IMG/VR virus record: IMGVR_UViG_3300046048_000257
Location: 1 to 64,000 of that record
Origin: a virus
DNA: 64,000 nucleotides
Direction: 5' to 3' (one strand)
The position numbers and the translations under genes were made by a program. Shown here one piece after another: positions 1 to 6,389 of the stretch. Every line of letters begins with the position of its first letter. Positions within the stretch are counted from its first letter, which is position 1. The notes beneath the pieces were generated by a model. That model saw only the letters and a list, made by a program, of their open reading frames with translations. It ran no database searches and was not told the DNA's origin.

Positions 1-1
1 T

Positions 2-142
2 TTACAGGCCGTGGGCCGGGGTATGCGGACCGCTGAGGGTAAGGAGTGGGTGGAAATAGTGGATTTTTTGGACCCATATAAATATCTGGCCCGCCACTGC
101 GTGGGCCGGTTAAATATGTATAAGGAGCGTGGATGGTTGTAA
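2..142 (+). CDS. SF2 helicase, C-terminal fragment
   Basis: Only the last 46 codons are in the window; the gene starts upstream. The fragment opens with QAVGRGMR, which matches helicase motif VI (QxxGRxxR, the arginine-finger motif) of superfamily 2 helicases, and is followed by an acidic/aromatic tail containing VDFLDPYKYLARH. SF2 enzymes of this type (UvsW-like or DEAD-like) unwind branched DNA or load replication complexes. Its place directly ahead of primase, replicative helicase and polymerase genes fits a role in phage replication or recombination. The stop overlaps the start of the next small gene. Exact subfamily cannot be told from the tail alone. Confidence 0.7.
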   Translation, partial: LQAVGRGMRTAEGKEWVEIVDFLDPYKYLARHCVGRLNMYKERGWL

Positions 143-255
143 TAGCGTGGATTTTTGTAAATGTGGCGTGGCTGATACCGGGCCCTCCACACAGGTGGGC
201 CCGGAGGCTTAAGGCAGAGCGGGCAGCTGCCAGAAAATATAAACTAAGGAGGTAG
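133..255 (+). CDS. small membrane protein, 40 aa
   Basis: An ATG overlaps the end of the helicase fragment and has AAGGAG 6-7 bases upstream. Residues 2-16 (VVIAWIFVNVAWLIP) are hydrophobic and could span a membrane; the remainder is strongly basic with many Arg and Lys. No family is recognised. The gene fills what would otherwise be a gap and keeps the overlapping-gene pattern of its neighbours, which is the main support for it being real. Confidence 0.45.
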   Translation: MVVIAWIFVNVAWLIPGPPHRWARRLKAERAAARKYKLRR

Positions 256-259
256 GGGT

Positions 260-925
260 ATGCCTATTAAAAAAGCATTTTACGTGGAGGACTATGATGA
301 GGTGCTGGCCAGTATGCCAGATAACTTTAAGCGGGCGGACTTTTTTAAAGGGGTGATGGCCACCATGCCTGCCAAGGGCCCGGAGGGTGAGGATACCACC
401 ACAGAGGATTTTAAAAAGCAGGTAAAGTGCTCTGTGGGTAACTGGCTGCACCGTAAAGCGCAGGCAGGTATGATTAAAAAAGCCAAGCGCACAGGGTGGC
501 AGGTGGTGTACGCAAAGCCCGGAGCCAAAAAGGAGCAGCCACAGGCTCCAAAAGAGCCCACCACAGCCCCTGAGGAGCCGCAGGATGGTTTAACACTGCT
601 GGATATAGGTAAAGGTATTGAGGCACTGATAAATCATATCAGAGGGCGCCGTGACTACTGGAAAAAGCTATATTATGACCAGCTGCGGACTTTTGAGGAC
701 CTAAGCCGGGATATGCGGGACCTTAAGACCGATAAGGAAAACCTTAACCGCAGACTGGATAAGCAAAATAATGAGATACTGCGGCTAACTAATGAGGCCC
801 GGCGCTCAGGCCAGAGCACGGTAAAGCTGAGTGAGGTGGCCCGCTTTAAAACTAAAAACGCAGGTGCTGGGAGGCGGGAGGTAAGTACGGAGGAGGTAAA
901 CCATGAGTGTGCGCCCAGTTTGTAA
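260..925 (+). CDS. hypothetical protein, possible DNA-binding domain plus coiled coil
   Basis: 221 residues, function unknown. The first 90 residues have a mixed helical/strand pattern ending in WLHRKAQAGMIKKAKRTGWQVVY, which resembles a winged-helix wing followed by a basic strand. A Pro/Glu-rich linker (about residues 93-110) leads to a long charged helical region (about 118-185) rich in Arg, Lys, Asp and Leu, likely a coiled coil. A strong ribosome site (AAGGAGG) precedes the ATG. Similar domain style is seen in the Lys/Ala-rich protein at 5252, suggesting two nucleic-acid-binding accessory proteins in the replication region. Confidence 0.75.
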   Translation: MPIKKAFYVEDYDEVLASMPDNFKRADFFKGVMATMPAKGPEGEDTTTEDFKKQVKCSVGNWLHRKAQAGMIKKAKRTGWQVVYAKPGAKKEQPQAPKEPTTAPEEPQDGLTLLDIGKGIEALINHIRGRRDYWKKLYYDQLRTFEDLSRDMRDLKTDKENLNRRLDKQNNEILRLTNEARRSGQSTVKLSEVARFKTKNAGAGRREVSTEEVNHECAPSL

Positions 926-946
926 GAACAGAGGAGGTAAGCGCAG

Positions 947-1189
947 ATGGCAGTGAGCCTGCTAATAATAAAACAGCCTAACGGTAAACTGGCGGTGTTT
1001 AATAAGATAGCCATGACCATAGACTTATGGGATGCCAGCCCACAGCTGGTGGTGGATTATTTGATGGAGCGGCAGGATGAACACCCCTCATTTAGCACGG
1101 CCATAGAGGGCATGCGGCATGCCCATGGCTGGGAGGCCGTGGGTAAAATATTGGATACCATGGAGCGGGAGCACCCCCCGGAGGCGTAA
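947..1189 (+). CDS. hypothetical protein, 80 aa
   Basis: A small acidic protein with no recognised motif. AGGAGG lies 8 bases before the ATG, and the stop shares bases with the primase start (TAATG), so the two are probably translationally coupled. Residues 25-75 look helical. The coupling to primase suggests an accessory replication role, but nothing in the sequence proves it. Confidence 0.7.
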   Translation: MAVSLLIIKQPNGKLAVFNKIAMTIDLWDASPQLVVDYLMERQDEHPSFSTAIEGMRHAHGWEAVGKILDTMEREHPPEA

Positions 1190-2100
1190 TGGGCTTTGAT
1201 GTAATTAAATATTTAGATGCCCGTGGGATAGCCCACAGCTCAGGCAAAAACGTAAGTGGCGGCTGGGTGGGCATACAGTGCGTATATCCGCTGTGTGATG
1301 ACCGCAGTAACCACTTAGGTATTAACCTCCAGAGCGGGCTGCACAGCTGCTGGAAGTGTGGCAATAAAGGAGGACCTGAGCACCTTGTGATGCTTATAGA
1401 CCGCTGTGATTATGGCCGGGCTGCTGATGTGGTGCGTAAATTTAGCAGCGGGCTGATAACTAACCGGGAGGAGCATGTGCGGCTGGGCTCATTTATGCTG
1501 CCAAAATTTTGCAGCTATGAGCCGCACGGTATCCATGCGGCGTATCTGGCCAGCCGTGGATATGACTGGCAGGAGCTGGTGGCCCAGTATGATATACGCT
1601 TTACAGGTCCGGTGGCTTACGTGGATACCAGCCGGGGTAAAATCCATTATCGGTGGCGTATTATTATACCCATATACGTGGATGGCGCCATGGTAAACTT
1701 TACCAGCCGTGATGTAACTGGCCGGAGTGATGCCCGGTATAAAACCGCCCCGGATGATATAGCCATGATGCCCGGAGGCACTGTGGTTTATAATCTGGAT
1801 AACGCAGGTGACCGCATAGCGCTGATGGAGGGCCCTTTTGATGTATGGCGTATAGGGCCGGGGGCCGTGGGTATGCTGGGCACCGTGTTTACTGAGGAGC
1901 AGCTGGAGCTGATAGCCGCAAAACAGCCCAGCCGCCTGTATGTAGTTTATGACCATGGCGCTGCTGAGATAGCGGAGGAGCTGGGTACCCGTATGGCCAA
2001 GCTGGTGCCCCGTGTGGATTACCTGTGGCTGGATGAGGGTGACCCGGATACTCTGCCCCTCATGGATATAAAGCGTTTACAGCACATGCTGGCCGTTTAA
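1189..2100 (+). CDS. DnaG-like primase, zinc finger and Toprim
   Basis: Synthesises RNA primers for lagging-strand replication. A CHC2-like zinc-binding module is formed by C31, C36, possibly H42, C54 and C57 in the first 60 residues. A Toprim domain follows at about residues 200-280, with the catalytic Glu in LMEGPFDVW (E214) and an acidic stretch in YVVYDHGAAE. At 303 residues it is short for DnaG and lacks an obvious helicase-interaction domain, as in many phage primases. It is co-oriented with the helicase and polymerase genes. The second Toprim motif is degenerate (D-H instead of D-x-D), so activity is likely but not assured. Confidence 0.85.
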   Translation: MGFDVIKYLDARGIAHSSGKNVSGGWVGIQCVYPLCDDRSNHLGINLQSGLHSCWKCGNKGGPEHLVMLIDRCDYGRAADVVRKFSSGLITNREEHVRLGSFMLPKFCSYEPHGIHAAYLASRGYDWQELVAQYDIRFTGPVAYVDTSRGKIHYRWRIIIPIYVDGAMVNFTSRDVTGRSDARYKTAPDDIAMMPGGTVVYNLDNAGDRIALMEGPFDVWRIGPGAVGMLGTVFTEEQLELIAAKQPSRLYVVYDHGAAEIAEELGTRMAKLVPRVDYLWLDEGDPDTLPLMDIKRLQHMLAV

Positions 2101-2140
2101 AAATTAACTTTACTTATATACATTAACCTGATAAAAAGAT

Positions 2141-2289
2141 GGTTTACGGGATGATTAAGGCGGTGGTTACACAAAGCCCTTATTTTTAGTGCTGGCAGGT
2201 TTCACTGCCTACATACCCCGTAAACCGTGCGGTGGCACCTGCCACTGCATAGAGCTACCTGCCAGCACTAAAGGTAAGGGTTTTTTATT
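2141..2289 (+). ncRNA. structured intergenic RNA with two crossing helices and a T-tract
   Basis: Between primase and the initiator gene. A perfect 16-bp inverted repeat (2185-2200 with 2257-2272) is extended by a 6-bp outer stem (2177-2182 with 2275-2280) and followed by TTTTTT at 2281-2286, as in an intrinsic terminator. A second perfect 10-bp pairing, 2141-2150 with 2217-2226, has its 3' arm inside the loop of the first, so the two helices cross: either a pseudoknot or mutually exclusive folds. A small hairpin GTGGCA/TGCCAC sits at 2232-2245. It could be an attenuator, a regulatory RNA or part of a replication origin. Confidence 0.6.
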
Positions 2290-2342
2290 GCCTAAAAACC
2301 TACCATTTAACCTTTTAACCTTACAAAATTTAGGAGGCCTCC

Positions 2343-3608
2343 ATGACAGATACACCAGAGCGGCAGTATTTTGTAGCAGCTGGCCGTGGTACGCATGTGG
2401 CAATAGATACCACGGCCTTAACTGATAAGCGGCTTAGCTGGAAAGCCAAGGCCCTGCATTATTATATACGCACGCAGCTGGAGGCGCTTAGTAACCAGCA
2501 GGAGCTGATAGCCGCTGGCCCGGATGGCCGTGACTCTGTGGGCTCCGGCATACGTGAATTAATACAGCATAAGTACCTTTTTGCTAAGCAGCAGCGTGAT
2601 GAAAATGGCCAGTTTATCTGTATGCTGTATGTATCATTTCCAGAGCCTGTGCACATATCCGATGAGCAAGTGAGCACACTACTGAGCACAGGCAGTGTGC
2701 ACATGAGCCCACAAAATGCGCCCATGGGCACACCGTTTACGGAAAACCCGGACACGGTGCAGACTGGGCAGGATGATATATATTATTTAACTTCGTTAAA
2801 TAAACATATTAGTAATAAATCACTACGTGATTTATCACATAATATGGAGGGCGCCACAGCGCCCTCCAGCATTTTAGAAAATAAACCCACGGATAAAATC
2901 GTAAAGGAAATTTTAGCCCTGTGGAATAGCCAGCCTGCATTACCCACCCATAAATTTAATCCAAAGTACAAAAAATACCGCCTGTGCCTTGCAGCGGTAA
3001 GGCAGGCTCTACGTGAAAATACCCCGGCTGTGATTAAGGAGGCCATACAGGCCTATAACAATTTGATAGAAAATGGGCACACAGTGATAGGCACAAAAAG
3101 CCCGCACCGGGTAGGGCTGGATGAATTTTTTAAGTTTAGCTCATATACACAGAGCGTGGTGGATGGCTTTAGGCCGCCCATGGCCATGTGTGGGCTCACT
3201 GGATGGTTTGATGAGTGCAGTAAGGGCGCTGATTATTTATACAAAAAATATGCCCGTGTGCGTAAAACAAAAAATACGGATGTGGCCCGGATACTGGAGG
3301 CCGGGCTGGAAAGCGCCAGCAGCTGGCGGCCAAGGGGTAACCCACAGGATGCTACGGCTTTTAATCTGGCTGCTGATATGGTGGTAAATTACTATAATGA
3401 GCACAGGCACAGCATGCCTTTTAGTTACATGGCCGGTGACTTAGCCCGTGATTTAATCAACATGGTGGGTGAATATAATAAGCCCCACCCCGGTACTTTA
3501 TCTAACGCACGTACATGGGAGGCTTTTGAGCGCTATCTGGATGAAACTGGAGTAATAAGACAAAGTACCGGAGGTGATCGTGGCTTTACAGCAACAGCGG
3601 GTGTATAG
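2343..3608 (+). CDS. replication initiator / helicase loader-like protein
   Basis: 421 residues. The N-terminal segment with LSWKAKALHYYI and, further on, GSGIRELIQHKYL is the pattern of the winged-helix domain found in phage replisome organiser (DnaD-like/O-like) proteins. The middle (about residues 180-265) with LWNSQP, many basic residues and a DEFFKF motif also recurs in phage replication proteins. Such proteins bind the origin and help load the replicative helicase, which is encoded next and overlaps the 3' end by about 29 bases. AGGAGG precedes the ATG. The assignment is by pattern and position; no catalytic motif is expected. Confidence 0.7.
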   Translation: MTDTPERQYFVAAGRGTHVAIDTTALTDKRLSWKAKALHYYIRTQLEALSNQQELIAAGPDGRDSVGSGIRELIQHKYLFAKQQRDENGQFICMLYVSFPEPVHISDEQVSTLLSTGSVHMSPQNAPMGTPFTENPDTVQTGQDDIYYLTSLNKHISNKSLRDLSHNMEGATAPSSILENKPTDKIVKEILALWNSQPALPTHKFNPKYKKYRLCLAAVRQALRENTPAVIKEAIQAYNNLIENGHTVIGTKSPHRVGLDEFFKFSSYTQSVVDGFRPPMAMCGLTGWFDECSKGADYLYKKYARVRKTKNTDVARILEAGLESASSWRPRGNPQDATAFNLAADMVVNYYNEHRHSMPFSYMAGDLARDLINMVGEYNKPHPGTLSNARTWEAFERYLDETGVIRQSTGGDRGFTATAGV

Positions 3609-5160
3609 AACCGCAGAGGATGACATACTGGCGGCTATGATAACCTCCACAGCTTTTATGGACCGGGCTGTGGGATGGTATAAGCCTGAGTATTTTAGTG
3701 ACTATGCGCAGCTGATAGCTGGCTGGGTGGTGGAGTTTTACCAGCAGTACAGGCAGGCGCCCGGTGAAACTATCCACCATATTTACACTATCCAAAAAGA
3801 AAACATACCCCCCGCCATGGCCTCTAATGTGGCCACTTATCTGGCTAACCTAAATGGATACCCTCATAATTTTAATCTGGAGTACCTGCTGGATAATACC
3901 CGTGAATTTTTTAAGCGGCGCAGTTATGAGTATTTGTTTAACCAAGGCCGTGAGCTTGTGAAAGCCGGGCGTTTAGATGAGGCCATACAGCTGCATGAGG
4001 ATTTTAGGGCTGTGGCACGGGCTACCTCTAAATGGGAAAATCCTTTTGATACAGAGGTGATAAATGCCCATTTTAGGGAGGATAACAGTGAGTATCAGGT
4101 GCTAAAATTCAGGGATGCGCTGGGTGAGCTGGTGGGCCCACTGGAGCGTAACTGGCTGGTGGCTTTCATGGGACCCATGAAACGGGGTAAAAGTTTTTGG
4201 TGTGAGGAGTCTATTTTTGCCGGGCTGGCGCAACAGAAACGGGTGGCGTACATAAATCTGGAAATGCCGGACCGGGCTATTAGGCGGCGGGAGTATAAGC
4301 GCATGACCGCATTACCAGACCTGCCCGCAGTGTATTATATGCCTAAGTTTGATTGTATCCTTAACCAGTATGGTGGGTGCACTATGGTGGAGCGCACTGG
4401 TGGCGGGGTGCTTATACATGGTAATGAGGCGCCTAATTATATGCCCGGCCACCCGTGGAAAGTGTGCACATTTTGCCGGGATAACCGGCTGTATATTAAA
4501 AAAACGTATGGGCATAATAAGTATGAGCCCGCTGTGTGGTACAGTTATACTAATAAGCTGGCTATTACTGCGGATGCTGTGCTTAAGGAGGCAGCTAACG
4601 CTAAAATGCTTTTGAGTGATAACCTCCGGCAGATAACATACCCGGCGTATAGCGCCACACTGGATGATGTGCGCCGGGACTTAGATAATCTGATATATGC
4701 GCAAAAGTTTTACCCGGATATAGTGGTGCTGGACTATGCTGATATTTTGGGCTCAGAGGGCTCATACACGCAGGAGCGCCATAGGCTGGATAACATATGG
4801 AAACGACTAAAGCAGGCAGCTGGTGAAATGAGCGCTTTATGGATTACGGCCACACAGACTAACCGCAAAGGTATGGAGCGTAAGGATATTAAGGAAATAG
4901 ATACCGCTGAGGATATACGCAAAATGGCGCACGTGGATGCCATGTATGGGCTCAATTTAGCGGAGCATGAGCGGGGTAAGCATGTTACCCGTATAAGCCA
5001 GCTGGCCAACAGGCATAAGGAGGCAGAGGCTAAACAGGTGGTGGTACTCCACCAGCTCCAGCTGGGGCTGCCTTATCTGGATAGTGCATGGCGCCCTATA
5101 CCTAAGACAAAGGATGAGCAAAACGGCCAGCCTGAGGTACCACCACTGAGCCCAAAATAA
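3580..5160 (+). CDS. DnaB-like replicative helicase with zinc-binding insertion
   Basis: Unwinds DNA at the fork as a hexameric SF4 ATPase. Walker A is GPMKRGKS at about residues 198-205, Walker B is DIVVLDYADIL, and ATQTNRKG is the conserved motif after it. An N-terminal helical domain (about 1-100) resembles DnaB-N. Between Walker A and Walker B lies an insertion with four cysteines at about residues 258, 267, 296 and 299 (the last pair is CTFC), likely a zinc finger; this is not typical of DnaB. GTG at 3580 is chosen because GGAGG at 3570-3574 is spaced correctly for it; the GTG at 3574 would overlap that site. The C-terminal ISQLANRHKEA matches the arginine-rich end of SF4 helicases. Confidence 0.85.
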   Translation: MALQQQRVYRTAEDDILAAMITSTAFMDRAVGWYKPEYFSDYAQLIAGWVVEFYQQYRQAPGETIHHIYTIQKENIPPAMASNVATYLANLNGYPHNFNLEYLLDNTREFFKRRSYEYLFNQGRELVKAGRLDEAIQLHEDFRAVARATSKWENPFDTEVINAHFREDNSEYQVLKFRDALGELVGPLERNWLVAFMGPMKRGKSFWCEESIFAGLAQQKRVAYINLEMPDRAIRRREYKRMTALPDLPAVYYMPKFDCILNQYGGCTMVERTGGGVLIHGNEAPNYMPGHPWKVCTFCRDNRLYIKKTYGHNKYEPAVWYSYTNKLAITADAVLKEAANAKMLLSDNLRQITYPAYSATLDDVRRDLDNLIYAQKFYPDIVVLDYADILGSEGSYTQERHRLDNIWKRLKQAAGEMSALWITATQTNRKGMERKDIKEIDTAEDIRKMAHVDAMYGLNLAEHERGKHVTRISQLANRHKEAEAKQVVVLHQLQLGLPYLDSAWRPIPKTKDEQNGQPEVPPLSPK

Positions 5161-5199
5161 AAATAGTTTCATAAACCTTTTAGGACCTGTGCTATAATG
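5161..5199 (+). promoter_or_regulatory. extended -10 promoter, copy 1
   Basis: A 39-base segment repeated with one mismatch at 9482-9520. It ends in TG-C-TATAAT, an extended -10 element at about 5190-5198, with no good -35 hexamer. It precedes the Lys/Ala-rich gene at 5252. Two near-identical copies in front of two gene groups argue for a phage promoter class. Confidence 0.7.
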
Positions 5200-5251
5200 T
5201 GCCCATAGGCTATAATTTAATTTTATTAACCCAAAGTAAGGAGGTATTAAA

Positions 5252-6076
5252 ATGGCTTATATTGATATGGAGCTGGTAAAAGGCCCGGAGCTGCGCAGTA
5301 TCATAGAGGCTTTTAATGGCAGCGGGCTTTTAGCTGAGCCCATAGACCTGAAAAAAGGCAGACGCATTAACAATTTAGCAGAGGATTTTGTTAATAGTAT
5401 TGAGTCTGTTAATGGCATGGGTAGGCTGGATGAGGTGCCTGAGGCTGTGTTTAATTATTACGTGGCCATAGTTAAGGAGGGTGACCCCCCGGATAAGGCC
5501 GCAAAAAAGCAGGCGGCGGAGGATGCCAAGGCGGCCAAGGCAGTCAAAAAAATGGAGGAGGCCAAAGCCAAGGCGGAGGCTGCTGCTGAGGATGAAATAG
5601 CACTGGAGGCCGCTAAGGAGGCGGCAGAGGCAGATGCTAAGGCAGCAGCGGAGGCAGAGGAGGCGGCCAAAGCTAAGGCAGCCAGTAAAGCGGAGGCCAA
5701 AGCCAAGGCGGAGGCTGTTAAGAAAAAGCAGGATGAAATACGCCAAAAAGCCGCAGCCGCAGCTGATAAAAAAACACCGGCCAAAAAGGACCCGGCTAAA
5801 AAAGCCGCAGCTAAAAAACCCCCGGCTAAGCCCAAAAAACCCACACTGGTTAAGGCTGCTGTTTTTGGTAAAGTGCTGCTGGGTAAAAAGGCCAAAAAAT
5901 GGGATATTGTGGAGCTGGTGCAGGCCACAGCTGAAAAGACTAAAAGCCCTTATGTGGATACCCGGCGCAAGTGTAACACGTACATAGCCTTACTGCGGAC
6001 CATGGGCGTGTTAGAGGATGCAGGTGACAAGCTGGTGCTTTCCGAATGGTACCGCAAGGCACTGGCGGATAAATAG
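5252..6076 (+). CDS. Lys/Ala-rich protein, histone H1-like middle
   Basis: 274 residues in three parts. Residues 1-75 are an ordinary globular-looking segment. Residues about 78-200 are a low-complexity run of Ala, Lys and Glu with AKA, KKP and PAKK repeats, resembling bacterial histone H1-like tails and probably binding nucleic acid or forming a long helix. Residues about 205-274 (VELVQATAEKTKSPY to the end) look like a small winged-helix domain. It has its own promoter (5161-5199) and a strong AAGGAGG site, and is followed by a hairpin terminator, so it may be a separate, highly expressed unit. Function is not established; a DNA-compacting or scaffold-like role is inference. Confidence 0.75.
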   Translation: MAYIDMELVKGPELRSIIEAFNGSGLLAEPIDLKKGRRINNLAEDFVNSIESVNGMGRLDEVPEAVFNYYVAIVKEGDPPDKAAKKQAAEDAKAAKAVKKMEEAKAKAEAAAEDEIALEAAKEAAEADAKAAAEAEEAAKAKAASKAEAKAKAEAVKKKQDEIRQKAAAAADKKTPAKKDPAKKAAAKKPPAKPKKPTLVKAAVFGKVLLGKKAKKWDIVELVQATAEKTKSPYVDTRRKCNTYIALLRTMGVLEDAGDKLVLSEWYRKALADK

Positions 6077-6080
6077 CGAT

Positions 6081-6116
6081 ATAGGGCCTCTGGTTAAGCC
6101 AGAGGCCCTATATTGT
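6081..6116 (+). terminator. stem-loop, probable terminator
   Basis: ATAGGGCCTCTGG pairs perfectly with CCAGAGGCCCTAT around a 5-base loop (6081-6111). The run of T after it is broken (ATTGTT), so termination may be partial. It follows the Lys/Ala-rich gene. Confidence 0.7.
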
Positions 6117-6128
6117 TAAGGAGGCGTG

Positions 6129-6389
6129 ATGTATATAAACCAGATAGAGCACAAAGGTAAGGAGCCCAGTGTGGTGGCTGCTCAGATGATAGGCTGGATG
6201 TATGAAAGCCACTGCTGGTTTGAGGAGGCCGGTAAGGCTAATAGAGTGTGTGTATGGTGTGGTGCGGAAAGTGCGGAGGATATGAAAATAGTGGGGCTGC
6301 CTGAGCCTATACTGTGCCTGCGTAACCCGCTGGTGACTGGTGCGGATTTAAAGGAGGCGCTGATAGCACTGGGGGTAAAAAGTGAGTGA
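6129..6389 (+). CDS. hypothetical CxxC protein, 86 aa
   Basis: Small protein with CVWCGAES in the middle, a possible half zinc site. The ATG at 6129 fits the AAGGAGG at 6118-6124; a GTG one codon earlier would be too close. The 3' end overlaps the polymerase gene start by 8 bases. No family recognised; coupling to the polymerase suggests an accessory replication protein. Confidence 0.65.
   Translation: MYINQIEHKGKEPSVVAAQMIGWMYESHCWFEEAGKANRVCVWCGAESAEDMKIVGLPEPILCLRNPLVTGADLKEALIALGVKSE

Noticed and set aside
903-956. 17-codon ORF with a strong GGAGGAGG site overlapping the genes at 260 and 947
   Set aside because: Too short to judge as a gene; the ribosome-site-like purines fall in the coding sequence of the first gene. 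It might be a leader peptide but nothing supports that.
5458-5928. Long minus-strand open frame opposite the Lys/Ala-rich gene
   Set aside because: A shadow of the repetitive GCC/AAG codons on the + strand; its product is low-complexity Ala/Ser/Leu and no ribosome site is present.
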